Shown one piece after another: positions 44,892 through 54,495 of a DNA stretch of 64,000 nucleotides. The stretch covers positions 496,001-560,000 of the forward strand of contig JAWLAI010000002.1 of assembly GCA_041395565.1 (NCBI GenBank), read 5' to 3'. The notes under the pieces are model-generated. The model ran no database searches, was not told where the DNA came from, and saw only the letters and a program-made list of their open reading frames with translations. Positions within the stretch are counted from its first letter, which is position 1, and each line of letters begins with the position of its first letter. The position numbers were made by a program, and so were the translations under genes. The stretch comes from Pseudomonadota bacterium (GTDB lineage Bacteria; Pseudomonadota; Gammaproteobacteria; UBA9214).

Positions 44892-44940
44892 AACCTATCC
44901 CATGATCCCGCGGCCGCGCGGGATCATGGGATAGGTTCTA
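44889..44940. terminator. Perfect bidirectional palindrome containing both stop codons
   Basis: A 24-base arm (44889-44912) and its exact reverse complement (44917-44940) are separated by only four bases. The first three bases are the TAG stop of the diguanylate cyclase and the last three, read on the minus strand, are the TAG stop of rnhB. The hairpin would be extremely stable in either transcript; neither side has a T-tract. Confidence 0.9.
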
Positions 44941-45537
44941 ATCCCGGCACCGCTCGGCCACCCGCCGCACGGGCGCGAACGACAGCCGGTGCTGCGGCGT
45001 CGGGCCCAGCGCCGCCAGCGCCTCCAGGTGTGCCTTGCTCGGATAGCCCTTGTGCCGGGCGAGCCCATAACCGGGATAGCGCGCATCCAGGACAATCATT
45101 TCCCGGTCCCGGGTCACCTTGGCGAGAATCGATGCCGCGCTGATCGCGGCCACCCGGCTGTCGCCCCGGACGATGGCCTGCGCCGGACAAGGCAGCCGGG
45201 GACAGCGATTGCCGTCAACCAGCACGTACTCGGCACCGGGCTGCAACGCCTCGACCGCGCGCTGCATCGCCAGGAGTGTCGCCTGCAGGATGTTGATCCG
45301 GTCGATCTCGGCCGCCTCCGCGCGTCCCACGGCCCAGGCCAAGGCATGGCGGATGATCTCGTCGTAGAGCCGCTCCCGGCGCGCGGGACTCAGCTGCTTG
45401 GAATCGCGCAGACCGGCAATCGGCTGCAAGGGATCGAGGATCACCGCGGCGGCCACCACCGGCCCGGCCAGCGGACCGCGCCCGGCTTCGTCCACGCCGG
45501 CAACCCGACCCTGCGGCAGTTGCAATTCAGTCGCCAT
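44938..45537 (-). CDS. rnhB: Ribonuclease HII
   Basis: Cleaves RNA in RNA-DNA hybrids and removes misincorporated ribonucleotides. The 199-residue protein has VAGVDEAGRGPLAGPVVAAAV (catalytic Asp16, Glu17), LRDSKQLS near 43, VDGN near 107, and RGDSRVAAISAASILAKVTRD near 123. Its start overlaps the lpxB stop by 11 bases, so it is the last gene of the lpx operon. Confidence 0.97.
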   Translation of the reverse strand: MATELQLPQGRVAGVDEAGRGPLAGPVVAAAVILDPLQPIAGLRDSKQLSPARRERLYDEIIRHALAWAVGRAEAAEIDRINILQATLLAMQRAVEALQPGAEYVLVDGNRCPRLPCPAQAIVRGDSRVAAISAASILAKVTRDREMIVLDARYPGYGLARHKGYPSKAHLEALAALGPTPQHRLSFAPVRRVAERCRD

Positions 45538-46699
45538 CGCAATGTCCCGTGGCTATCAGTTTGAACACGGCTTCCGCCGCGCCGCGACTCGCATTACGCC
45601 GCAGCCCGGCATGCAAGTCGGTGAAGGTGCGTTGCAGCCGCCCGGCCAGGTCCGCGTCGTCGAGCAGCCGCAGCAGCTCCCCGCCAAGCCGCTCGGGCGT
45701 GACTTCGTGCTGGACCAGTTCCGCTACCAGCGGCGCGCCTGCCAGCAGGTTGGGCAACGCGATATACGGTGTCCGCACCAGCAGCCTGGCCAGCCGGTAG
45801 GTCAGCGCGGAGAGCCGGTAGGCCACCACCATCGGCCGCTTCAGCAGCATGCATTCGAGCGTGGCGGTACCGGAGGCCAGCAGCACCACATCGGCCGCGG
45901 CCATTGCCTCCAGGCCCTGGCCGTCGAGCAGGATCAGCGGCAGCGGGTGCGCCAGCGCGGCCAGTGCCCGCTCGAACGCCGTGCGGCAGCGGCCGTTCGC
46001 CAGCGGCACCACGAAGCGCAGCCCGGGCCGGCGCGCATGGCACCAGGCCGCGGCCTCGAGCATCGGGCGCGCCAGCCGTCCGACCTCGCTCACCCGGCTG
46101 CCCGGCAGCAGTGCCACCACCGGCCCGTCCTGCGCCAGCGCCAGCCGGTCGCGCGCCGCGGCGGCATCGACGTCATCCGCGATCAGGTCCGCCAGCGGGT
46201 GACCGACAAACCGTGCCGGCACGCCCTGCTCGCGATAGAACCGCGCCTCGAAGGGAAACAGGGTCAGCACGCAGTCCGCGCTGGCCGCGATCTTGCGTAC
46301 CCGGTAGCGGCGCCAGGCCCACACCGAAGGGCTGACGTAATGCAGCGTCCCGATGCCGGACCGCTTCAGTGCGCGTTCCAGCCCCAGGTTGAAATCCGGC
46401 GCGTCCACACCGATGAACAGGTCGGGCGGCGTGGCCGTGAAATGCCGGCGCAGGGCACGGCGCATCCGCAACAGTCCCGGCAGGTGCCGCAGCACCTCGG
46501 TCAGCCCCATGACGGACAAGCGCTCCATCGGGAACAGGCTCGTACAGCCGGCGGCCTGCATGCGCGGACCGGCCACGCCCTCGAACACCGCGTCCGGCGC
46601 CTGCGCGCGAATGGCGCCGATGAGCCCTGCCGCGAGGGCGTCGCCGGATGGCTCGCCCGCGACGATGCCGATGCGCAGCGGACGCGCCGCCGCGCTCAT
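45527..46699 (-). CDS. lpxB: Lipid-A-disaccharide synthase
   Basis: Glycosyltransferase joining lipid X and UDP-diacylglucosamine to form the lipid A disaccharide. The 390-residue protein has GIVAGEPSGDALAAGLI near the N-terminus, FIGVDAPDFNLG near 95, YVSPSVWAWR near 122, LLPGSRVSEV near 198 and a C-terminal ALPNLLAG near 320. It lies 37 bases after lpxA and overlaps rnhB, keeping the E. coli order. Confidence 0.97.
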   Translation of the reverse strand: MSAAARPLRIGIVAGEPSGDALAAGLIGAIRAQAPDAVFEGVAGPRMQAAGCTSLFPMERLSVMGLTEVLRHLPGLLRMRRALRRHFTATPPDLFIGVDAPDFNLGLERALKRSGIGTLHYVSPSVWAWRRYRVRKIAASADCVLTLFPFEARFYREQGVPARFVGHPLADLIADDVDAAAARDRLALAQDGPVVALLPGSRVSEVGRLARPMLEAAAWCHARRPGLRFVVPLANGRCRTAFERALAALAHPLPLILLDGQGLEAMAAADVVLLASGTATLECMLLKRPMVVAYRLSALTYRLARLLVRTPYIALPNLLAGAPLVAELVQHEVTPERLGGELLRLLDDADLAGRLQRTFTDLHAGLRRNASRGAAEAVFKLIATGHCDGD

Positions 46700-46736
46700 G
46701 CCGCCCCGCGCGGCCGTTGCCTCGGCGCGTGCAGCA

Positions 46737-47507
46737 TTACCTGACGATACCGCGCCTGCGATTTTCCAGGAAATCCGTCAGCAGTCCGACTTCGGGGCAT
46801 TGCGCGCGCAATTCCTGCAGTCGCTGCAACGCTTCCTGCAACGGCAGATTCTGGCGATAGAGGATCTTGTAGGCCTGCTTCAGCGCGTTGCGCGTCTCCG
46901 GCGCGAAACCGCGGCGGCGCAGGCCCTCCATATTCAGGCCGTGCGGCTGTGCGGGATTGCCGCCGACCGTCACATAAGGCGGTATGTCGAGGCTGACACC
47001 GCTGCTGAACGCGGTGAGCGCGTGGGCGCCGATCGAGCAGAACTGGTACACCAGCGTATAGCCGCCGAGTATGACGTAATCGTGGATGTGCACATGCCCC
47101 GCCAGGGAGGCGTTGTTGGCGAAGATGGTATGGCTGCCCACGATGCAGTCGTGGGCGATGTGGCAGTAGGCCATGATCCAGTTGTCGTCGCCGATGCGGG
47201 TGACGCCGGCATCCTGCACCGTGCCCCGGTTGCAGGTGACGAACTCGCGGATGGTGTTGCGGTCCCCGATCTCCAGCCAGGTCTCCTCGCCGCCGTATTT
47301 CTTGTCCTGCGGCGCCGCCCCAAGCGAGGCGAACTGGAAGATGCGGTTGTCCCTGCCGATCTTGGTCGGCCCCTCGATGACGACATGGGGGCCGATTACC
47401 GTGCCAGCGCCGATGCTCACGCCGGGCCCGATCACGCTGTACGGGCCGACGCTGACGTCAGCGGCCAGTTCCGCCTGCGGATCGATGACGGCACGCGGAT
47501 CGATCAA
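46737..47507 (-). CDS. lpxA: UDP-N-acetylglucosamine O-acyltransferase
   Basis: First step of lipid A synthesis, transferring a hydroxyacyl chain from ACP to UDP-GlcNAc. It is a left-handed beta-helix of hexapeptide repeats, with HIAHDCIVGSH (catalytic His near 120) and GLNMEGLRRRGF near 200. No ATG fits; the natural start is TTG at 47507, giving 256 residues and an N-terminus (L/M)IDPRAVI that matches the family. This TTG overlaps the fabZ stop by four bases (TTGA), so expression should depend on translation of fabZ. Confidence 0.95.
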   Translation of the reverse strand: MIDPRAVIDPQAELAADVSVGPYSVIGPGVSIGAGTVIGPHVVIEGPTKIGRDNRIFQFASLGAAPQDKKYGGEETWLEIGDRNTIREFVTCNRGTVQDAGVTRIGDDNWIMAYCHIAHDCIVGSHTIFANNASLAGHVHIHDYVILGGYTLVYQFCSIGAHALTAFSSGVSLDIPPYVTVGGNPAQPHGLNMEGLRRRGFAPETRNALKQAYKILYRQNLPLQEALQRLQELRAQCPEVGLLTDFLENRRRGIVR

Positions 47508-47944
47508 GGCTCGATATCCTGTTCGGTGCACATGATTTCCGCGCTGGCGACCAGGTTGCCATCGACGCTGGCAGCGCAATCGAACACCCAGATACCCCGG
47601 CGGGAGCGCAGCAGTTTGGCGTGCAACACCAGCCGGTCCCCGGGTTCCACCGGCCGCTTGAACCGCGCCTTGTCCATGCCTACCAGGAAATACAGGCTCT
47701 CGCGCCTGGCGCCGCGCTCCACGGTCTTGAACGCGAGCAGCCCGGTCGCCTGCGCCATGGCCTCGAGTATCAGTACCCCGGGCATGATCGGGCGCTCGGG
47801 GAAATGCCCCTGGAAGAAAGGCTCGTTGTAGGTCACGTTCTTGTAACCCACCAGCGATTCACCGGCATTGAACTCGGTGACGCGGTCAATCAGCAGAAAT
47901 GGATACCTGTGCGGCAGGTGCTGGAGTATGTCGTTGATGTCCAT
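47504..47944 (-). CDS. fabZ: 3-hydroxyacyl-ACP dehydratase FabZ
   Basis: Dehydrates 3-hydroxyacyl-ACP in fatty acid elongation, and so competes with LpxA and LpxD for the same substrate. The 146-residue hot-dog-fold protein has LPHRYPFLLIDRV near 9, FFQGHFPERPIMPGVLILEAMAQ near 44 (catalytic His and Glu), and MDKARFKRPVEPGD near 90. It is between lpxD and lpxA, overlapping the latter. Confidence 0.97.
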   Translation of the reverse strand: MDINDILQHLPHRYPFLLIDRVTEFNAGESLVGYKNVTYNEPFFQGHFPERPIMPGVLILEAMAQATGLLAFKTVERGARRESLYFLVGMDKARFKRPVEPGDRLVLHAKLLRSRRGIWVFDCAASVDGNLVASAEIMCTEQDIEP

Positions 47945-48000
47945 GTTGAGGTATCCCCGGATGAAGTCTTGTGTGATTGTCCTGTTGCCGCGGCGCGCAA

Positions 48001-49047
48001 TCAGCCGCGCTTGCCGCCATCGCCGTCACGAGCGCCAATGCCACGCTCGAGCGCCTGCACCCTGCGCGCGAGCCGGTCCAGCTGCCGGAATCTGGCGTAG
48101 TTCCTGTTCCAGCTGTCGTTGTCCTGGGCCGGCACACCGGACGAGTACACGCCCGGTTCGGTGATTGACTTGGTTACCATGGTCATGCCGGTGATGATCA
48201 CGTGATCCGCGATTTCCAGGTGCCCGACGATACCCGCACCCCCGCCGATCATGCAGTGCCGGCCGATCCGCGCGCTGCCCGATATGCCGACGCAGCCGGC
48301 GATCGCGGTATGCGCGCCGATGTGCACATTGTGCGCGACCTGGATCTGGTTATCGAGCCGGACATCGTCCTCCAGCACGGTGTCGTCGAGCGCGCCGCGA
48401 TCTACCGTGGTGTTGGCACCGATCTCGACGTCATTGCCGATGCGTACGCCGCCGAGCTGCGGCACGTTCAGCCAGTTGCCGCGGTCGTTGGCCAGACCGA
48501 AACCGTCACTGCCGATGACCGCGCCGGGGTGTATGGTGACCCGCTCGCCGATGACGACACCGTGGCAGATCACGACATTCGCCGCCAGGCGGCTGTTGGC
48601 CCCGATCCGGCTGCCGCTGCCGACGCAACACCCGGCGGCAAGCTGGACCCCGGCCGCGATCACGGCCGCGCGCTCGATGACGCAGTGCGGCCCCACCCAA
48701 GCGCCGGGATCGACCTGGCAGCCGTCCTCCAGCACGGCTGTCGGATGGACCCCCTGGCGCGCCGGGGGCGGCGGCACGAGCAGTGCCGCCGCACGCGCAT
48801 AGGCGACGTAGGGTTGCGCCGCGATCAACGCGGCAACCGGGCACTCGCCGGCATGCTCGGCAGCCAGGATCACGGCGCCGGCGCGTGTGGCGGGGAGGAA
48901 TTTACGGTAGCCCTTGTTGGCAAGAAAGCTGAGATCCTCCGCGCCGGCGTGCTGCAGGGTCGCCACCGACGTCAGCCGCTGCGCCGGGTCCCCGCCCTTG
49001 AGCGTGGCACCGAGCCGCTGCGCCAGCTCTCCCAGTGTCATGACCAT
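48001..49047 (-). CDS. lpxD: UDP-3-O-acylglucosamine N-acyltransferase
   Basis: Third step of lipid A synthesis, adding the N-linked hydroxyacyl chain. The 348-residue protein has an N-terminal uridine-binding domain (about 1-105) with LSFLANKGYRKFL near 35, and a hexapeptide-repeat beta-helix with IQVAHNVHIGAHTAIAGCVGISGS near 235 (catalytic His). A Gly/Lys-rich tail closes it. ATG 49047 has GGAGAG six bases before it. It follows skp at 29 bases. Confidence 0.97.
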   Translation of the reverse strand: MVMTLGELAQRLGATLKGGDPAQRLTSVATLQHAGAEDLSFLANKGYRKFLPATRAGAVILAAEHAGECPVAALIAAQPYVAYARAAALLVPPPPARQGVHPTAVLEDGCQVDPGAWVGPHCVIERAAVIAAGVQLAAGCCVGSGSRIGANSRLAANVVICHGVVIGERVTIHPGAVIGSDGFGLANDRGNWLNVPQLGGVRIGNDVEIGANTTVDRGALDDTVLEDDVRLDNQIQVAHNVHIGAHTAIAGCVGISGSARIGRHCMIGGGAGIVGHLEIADHVIITGMTMVTKSITEPGVYSSGVPAQDNDSWNRNYARFRQLDRLARRVQALERGIGARDGDGGKRG

Positions 49048-49076
49048 GGGCGCTCTCCGCAGCGGATCGGCCGTGC

Positions 49077-49592
49077 TTACTTGGCCGACTCGAGTTTCTT
49101 CAGGATGAGGTCGGTGATGTCAACCTGCGGGCTCGCGAACATCACACCCTGCGCGATGATCAGGTCGTAGTGCTCGTCCTTGGCCAGCTTCTCGATCACG
49201 TTGCCGATCTCGACATTGACCTGCTTGAGTATCTCGTTCTTGCGGATATTGAGATCGTCGCGGAATTCATCCTGCGAGCGTTTCAGATCGCGACGCTTGC
49301 TGAGGATGTCGCGCTCCTTGTTGCTGCGTTCCGAGTCGCTCATCACCGTGGCGTTGGTGGCAAGGTCCTCCTCCATCTTGGAGATCTTGCGCTGCAGCGC
49401 GACCAGCTCCTTCTCCCGCGAGGAGAACTCGGCATCGATCTTGCCCTGGGCGGATATGATCTGCGGCGCGTTCTCGCTCAGCTTGGCGAGGTCGACGAAA
49501 CCGATCTTCAATTCGGCCCTGGCAGCGCCGCTGCACAACAGCAGGGCGGAAATCGACAACAGGGCGAGTACAGTATGCTTGCGGTTAGTCAC
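49077..49592 (-). CDS. skp: Periplasmic chaperone Skp/OmpH
   Basis: Holds unfolded outer-membrane proteins in the periplasm for delivery to the BAM complex. No ATG fits the signal peptide; GTG 49592, with GGAGAA six bases upstream, gives 171 residues. A signal peptide (about 1-25, ending GAARA) precedes KIGFVDLAKL, and a long charged coiled coil (about 60-130) forms the tentacle arms. It lies 28 bases after bamA in the conserved bamA-skp-lpxD order. Confidence 0.93.
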   Translation of the reverse strand: MTNRKHTVLALLSISALLLCSGAARAELKIGFVDLAKLSENAPQIISAQGKIDAEFSSREKELVALQRKISKMEEDLATNATVMSDSERSNKERDILSKRRDLKRSQDEFRDDLNIRKNEILKQVNVEIGNVIEKLAKDEHYDLIIAQGVMFASPQVDITDLILKKLESAK

Positions 49593-49620
49593 ATCAATTC
49601 TCCATACGATTGTGGCGTGA

Positions 49621-51909
49621 TCAGAAAAAGGTCCCCACCGTGAACTGGAAGTTCTGCTCCTGGTCACCGTCTTTGGCGTTCAGCGGGAAACCGAAACTTA
49701 CCGATATCGGGCCGAGCGGCGACGACCACAGGCCCGCCAGGCCGACAGAATACCTGAATTCCTTGGTGTCGAAGGCATTGACATCCTGGAACACGTTACC
49801 GCCGTCGAGGAAGGCGCTCAAGCGGGTGCCGCTGCTGGTACCGAGGTACGGCACCGGAAACATCAGCTCCATGTTGAATACGGTGAGAAAGGCACCACCG
49901 ATGGAGTTGTTGTTGGAGTCCCGCGGACCCAGCGTGTTGTCATCGAAGCCGCGCACCGATCGAATACCGCCCGCGAAAAAATTCTCGAAAAACGGCAGGT
50001 TGTCGAAGTCGCCGTAACCATCGCCATAACCGACGCGCCCTTTCAACCCGAGCGTCAGGGTGCTGGTGAGCGGGAAGAAATGCTGCTGGGTGTAATCCAG
50101 CTTGTAGTACTCCAGGCCGGAGCCCGGCACGGTGGTCTCGAGCGCGATGCTCTGCAGTCCGCCCTTGTCCGGGAACAGGACCTTGTTGCGCGAGTCGTGG
50201 CTCCAGCTGGCCGACAGTACCAGGTCACCGAAACTGTTGCCGTAGGTATCCTCGAAATCGGTCACCTCCACCGGCGACAGGACGTTCGATGTCAGGTCCA
50301 GCCCCTTGTAACCGATACTGAAGCGGATGGTATCGTACTCGTTGATCGGAATACCGAAATTCATGTCGAGGCCGCGGGTGTCGGTGGTGTAGTCGGCGAT
50401 ATTGGCCTCACTGGCATTGGTTTTGCGCAGGTAGGCACCGAAACCGCGGCTGATGCCGTCGACAGTCCAGTACGGATTGACGTAGCTGAAGCTGTAGACG
50501 GTGTTGACACGGCTGTTGTCGAACGCCAGCGCGAGCCGGTTGCCGGTACCGAGGAAATTGTTCTCCTGGATGCTGGCATTGAATAGGAAGCCTGAACTCT
50601 GGGCATAACCGACACCGGCCGTGATACTGCCGGAAGAGGTTTCGGTCACCGAATAGTTGACATCCAGCTGGTCGGCGGTACCGGGCACTGCCGGGGTTTC
50701 GACGTTGACCTTCTCGAAGAAACCGAGCCGGTCCAGGCGCGTGCGGGAACGCTCCACCTTCTCCGCCGAATACCAGCCACCTTCCATCTGGCGCATCTCG
50801 CGGCGCAACACCTCGTCGCGCGTGCTGTTGTTACCCGCGAAATTGATCCGCCTGACGTATACCCGCTTGCCGGGATCGACGAAAAAGCCGAGTGTCACCT
50901 GGCGCTGTTCCTCGTCCACCTCCGGCACGGTGTTGACATTGGCGAAGGCATAGCCCTCGTTGCCGAGCAGGGAACTGATCTTGTCGACCGATTCGGTCAC
51001 GCGCTTGCGCGAGAACACGTCGCCGGGATTGATGTTAATGAGCGGGAAGATCTGCTCGGCGGGTACGACCAGGTCGCCGGACAGCGTCACCACCTTGATG
51101 GTGAACTGGTCCCCCTCGGTGATGTTGATGGTGATGTAGATATCCTTCTTGTCGGGCGTGATCGACACCTGGGTGGAGTTGATGTTGAACTTCAGATAAC
51201 CCCGGTCCAGATACCAGGTGCGCAGCTTCTCGAGGTCCGCCGACAGGGCTTGTTTGGAATACTGGTCGCTCTTGGTGAAGGCGGAAAACAGCCGCGGCGT
51301 GGTCAGGCTGAACTCGTCGAGCAGCTCCGCGTCGCTGTAACGATGGTTGCCGATGATGTTGATCTGCCGGATGCGCGCCACCCGGCCTTCGGAGATATCG
51401 ATCAGGATGCCGACGCGGTTGCGTTCCAGCGGCGTGATCGTGGTACTTATCTTGACCGCGTACTTGCCACGGCTGAAATACTGCCGCTGCAGTTCCTGCT
51501 CGACCTTCTCCAGCAACGAGCGGTCGAACACGCGGCCTTCCGCCAACCCGATCTGCTTGAGACCGTCGAGCAGCTCCTTGCTGTCCAGATCCTGGTTGCC
51601 CTCGATCTTGATGCTGCTGATGGCAGCGCGCTCGCGCACGAACACGACCAGGACGTTGCCATCGCGTTCCAGCCGCACATCGTCGAAGAACCCGGTCTTG
51701 AACAGGGCGTTGATCGCATCCACGCTGCCGCTCTCATCCAGGGTCTGCCCGATCTTGAGCGGCAGGTAGTTGAATACCGTACCCGAAGAGATGCGCTGCA
51801 GGCCCTCGACGCGGATGTCCTCGACGGTGAATGGCTCGAAGGCATATGCGGCGCCGTTGAGCAGCAGTGACAAAAGCAGGATCCGGCACGCCGGCAGCAG
51901 ACGCTTCAC
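49621..51909 (-). CDS. bamA: Outer membrane protein assembly factor BamA
   Basis: Core beta-barrel of the BAM complex that inserts outer-membrane proteins. GTG 51909, with AGGGAG eight bases before it, gives 762 residues and a clean signal peptide (ending GAAYA); the ATG at 51930 has no ribosome-binding sequence. Five POTRA domains (about 25-420) begin FTVEDIRVEGLQRIS. The barrel has the conserved VRGF motif (SVRGFDDNTLGPRD near residue 640) and ends with Phe (GTFF). Located between rseP and skp. Confidence 0.97.
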   Translation of the reverse strand: MKRLLPACRILLLSLLLNGAAYAFEPFTVEDIRVEGLQRISSGTVFNYLPLKIGQTLDESGSVDAINALFKTGFFDDVRLERDGNVLVVFVRERAAISSIKIEGNQDLDSKELLDGLKQIGLAEGRVFDRSLLEKVEQELQRQYFSRGKYAVKISTTITPLERNRVGILIDISEGRVARIRQINIIGNHRYSDAELLDEFSLTTPRLFSAFTKSDQYSKQALSADLEKLRTWYLDRGYLKFNINSTQVSITPDKKDIYITINITEGDQFTIKVVTLSGDLVVPAEQIFPLININPGDVFSRKRVTESVDKISSLLGNEGYAFANVNTVPEVDEEQRQVTLGFFVDPGKRVYVRRINFAGNNSTRDEVLRREMRQMEGGWYSAEKVERSRTRLDRLGFFEKVNVETPAVPGTADQLDVNYSVTETSSGSITAGVGYAQSSGFLFNASIQENNFLGTGNRLALAFDNSRVNTVYSFSYVNPYWTVDGISRGFGAYLRKTNASEANIADYTTDTRGLDMNFGIPINEYDTIRFSIGYKGLDLTSNVLSPVEVTDFEDTYGNSFGDLVLSASWSHDSRNKVLFPDKGGLQSIALETTVPGSGLEYYKLDYTQQHFFPLTSTLTLGLKGRVGYGDGYGDFDNLPFFENFFAGGIRSVRGFDDNTLGPRDSNNNSIGGAFLTVFNMELMFPVPYLGTSSGTRLSAFLDGGNVFQDVNAFDTKEFRYSVGLAGLWSSPLGPISVSFGFPLNAKDGDQEQNFQFTVGTFF

Positions 51910-51930
51910 AGACAGACTCCCTGTACCCAT

Positions 51931-53295
51931 TCAGTCAATCAGCCGTACCAAATCGTTGTAGAAGGCCACCGTCATCAGCATGAGCAACAGCAAGATCCCG
52001 ATCTTCTGCCCCGCGAGCTGCGCCGCCTCCGAGAGCGGACTGCCCTTGACCAGCTCCACCAGGTAATACAGCAGGTGCCCGCCGTCCAGCACCGGTATGG
52101 GCAGCAGGTTCAGCACACCGAGACTGACACTGACGATGCCCAGGAACGCCAGGAACGTCGTCAGGCCGACCGCCGCGGATTCACCTGCGTACCTGGCAAT
52201 GCTGATCGGACCGCTCAGGTTCTCGACCGAGGCCTTGCCGGTCAGCATCTTCCACAAGGTGCGCAAGGTCAGGGTGGTGACTTCCCAGGTCTTGTCGAGC
52301 GCTGCGGGGACCGCCTCCAGCGGACCGCGGTGCACGACGACGCGCATTGTAGCATGCTGATCTGCCGCCGGTAGTTGGACCGAGGCACCGATAAAACCGT
52401 GCGTGGCGCCGTCCTCGGTGACGCGCCGGGGCACGAGTTGCAGCGTCAACGCAGCCCCGTCGCGCCGCACCTCGACCGCGATCGTCTGCCCCGGCCGCGC
52501 GCGCACGTACTCCACCCAGTCGTTCCAGCCGTTGATCGGTGTAGCGTCGGCGGCAACGATACGGTCGCCATGCAGCAGACCGGCCTGTTGCGCGGGTTCC
52601 CCGGCCACGACCGCGTCGATCACGGCGGGCAGCTGCCAGGGTTCGAGGCCGAAATTGTGCAGCACCCCGCCCTGCTCCAGCAGCTGCTCGGATTGCGTCA
52701 GCGGCGCCTGCAGCGTGCGCACGGCACCGTCCGGGGAACGCAAATCCAGGACGATGCTGTCGCGCTCGTCGAGACCGGCGGCCAGCAGCGCCATGACCGC
52801 GTTTTCCCAGGTCGGCGTGGTCTTGCCCTGGATGGCGACGATCTCGTCGCCGGCCACGATGCCGGCAGTGGCCGCGAGCGAGCCCGGCACGACATCGCCC
52901 ACCACCGGGCGCAGGCCGGGTATGCCGGCCACGAACATCAGCCAGTAGGCCAGGATCGCGAACAGGAAATTGAACAGCGGACCGGCCACCACCACGGCGA
53001 TCCGGGTTGCCAGCGGCTGGCGGTTGAAGGCACGCGGCAGTTCCTCCGCTGCCACCTCGCCCTCGCGCTCGTCGAGCATCCGGACATAGCCGCCCAGCGG
53101 CAGGGCCGCCACGACGAACTCGCTGCAGTCGGCGCCGAAGGTCCGCTTCCACAACGGCGTGCCGAAACCGATGGAAAACCGCAGCACCTTGATACCCAGC
53201 CGCCGCGCCACCCAGAAGTGACCGAATTCGTGCACCGTGACCAGCACGCCGATGGCGAGGATAAATGCCAGCAGTGAGGACAGGATACTGTTCAT
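51931..53295 (-). CDS. rseP: RIP metalloprotease RseP
   Basis: Site-2 intramembrane protease that cuts anti-sigma factor RseA in the envelope stress response. The 454-residue protein has HEFGH in its first membrane helix (VTVHEFGHFWVARRLG), two PDZ domains (about 110-190 and 205-290) and the second metal motif PIPVLDGGHLLYYL near 400 (Asp ligand), plus a final membrane helix. Its start overlaps the dxr stop by four bases (ATGA), so it is coupled to dxr. Confidence 0.97.
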   Translation of the reverse strand: MNSILSSLLAFILAIGVLVTVHEFGHFWVARRLGIKVLRFSIGFGTPLWKRTFGADCSEFVVAALPLGGYVRMLDEREGEVAAEELPRAFNRQPLATRIAVVVAGPLFNFLFAILAYWLMFVAGIPGLRPVVGDVVPGSLAATAGIVAGDEIVAIQGKTTPTWENAVMALLAAGLDERDSIVLDLRSPDGAVRTLQAPLTQSEQLLEQGGVLHNFGLEPWQLPAVIDAVVAGEPAQQAGLLHGDRIVAADATPINGWNDWVEYVRARPGQTIAVEVRRDGAALTLQLVPRRVTEDGATHGFIGASVQLPAADQHATMRVVVHRGPLEAVPAALDKTWEVTTLTLRTLWKMLTGKASVENLSGPISIARYAGESAAVGLTTFLAFLGIVSVSLGVLNLLPIPVLDGGHLLYYLVELVKGSPLSEAAQLAGQKIGILLLLMLMTVAFYNDLVRLID

Positions 53296-54495
53296 CGTGC
53301 CTGTGTGACCCTGCCGTCGTCGATGAGTTCGGCGGCACAGGCGCGCGCGGCGGCATCGTCGGCCAGGATCGCCTCGAGGCTGTCGGCCGCGTGCGCCGGG
53401 CAGCGCTGCAGGGTGTCGTCGATCACCTGCGCGATGGCGGTGAAGGCGATGCGCTGGTCGAGGAAGGCCTGCACGGCGACCTCGTTGGCCGCGTTCAGCA
53501 GGGCGGGCGCCGTACCGCCGCTGCGCAGCGCCTGATAGGCGAGTTCCAGGCAGGGATAGCGCGCCGGTTCCGGCGCCTCGAACTGCAGGGAACCGACCGC
53601 CGTCAGGTCGAGACTGGCGGCGCCCGACTCGATGCGCTCGGGCCAGCCCAGTGCATGGCTGATCGGGATGCGCATATCGGGGTTGCCGAGCTGCGCCAAC
53701 ACCGAACCGTCATGGTATTCGACCAGTGAATGCACCACCGACTGCGGGTGCAGCACGACCTCGATGCGCGCCAGCGGCAGGCCGAACAGGCGCTGGGCCT
53801 CGATGACCTCGAGCCCCTTGTTCATCATGGTGGCGGAATCCACCGAGATCTTGCGCCCCATCACCCAGTTGGGATGGGCGCAGGCCTGTTCCGGCGTCAC
53901 CCGCGCAGCGAGCTGCGCGGTAGCCGCGTCCTGGAACCGGTCCACACCCGAGGGCGGTAAGCAGCACGGCGCACGCCGACCGGCTCCGCTGCCCGCGACG
54001 TAGGCGTCGGGCAGACACGCAGTATCGCGTTGTGTTCGCTGTCCGATCGGCAACAGCGTGGCGCCGTGCCTGCGCACCGCCTGCATGAACAGGTCGCCGG
54101 ACTCACCAGGGCTTCCTTGTCCGCCAACAGCACGCTGCGTGCCGGGCGGCGGCCAGCGCGCCGGCAACGGGTAGCAGCCCGATCGCGGCCATGACATAGG
54201 TGACGTGCTCCAGTGCCGCGACACGAGCCATGTTCTCGGCACCGCTCGGTACCTGGTCGGGACGGCGCTGCAGCGTGCGCGCCAGCTGCTGCGCCGCGAC
54301 CGGATCCGCCATGACGGCGGGTCGGACGGAAACGCCGGCACTGCTCGACCAGCCGCTCGACGTTGCCGCCGGCGGTCAGCGCCGCGACCCGAAAGCGCTG
54401 CGGGTGAGCCGCAACCACGTCCAGCGTGTTCATACCGATGGACCCGGTCGAACTCGAGCACGACGATACCGGCCGGTTGCTGCGCCTGCGGCCAT
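53292..54495 (-). pseudogene. dxr: 1-deoxy-D-xylulose 5-phosphate reductoisomerase, 5' half frameshifted
   Basis: Second MEP-pathway enzyme. The 3' half (53292 to about 53940) is intact: VTPEQACAHPNWVMGRKISV, DSATMMNKGLEVIEAQRLFG, and VVHSLVEYHDGSVLAQLGNPDM are all present. Upstream the recognisable parts lie in alternating frames: GSIGMNTLDVVAAHPQRF, then AVMADPVAAQQLARTL, then VLLADKEALVSP, then SGDLFMQAVRRHGA, then NAILRV. At least six frame changes occur in about 550 bases. The likely start is ATG 54495. Because Dxr is essential in MEP-dependent bacteria and an intact ispD and ispF are present, I read this as sequence error rather than a dead gene. The long open frame to 54830 mixes dxr and cdsA sequence. 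Confidence 0.8.
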
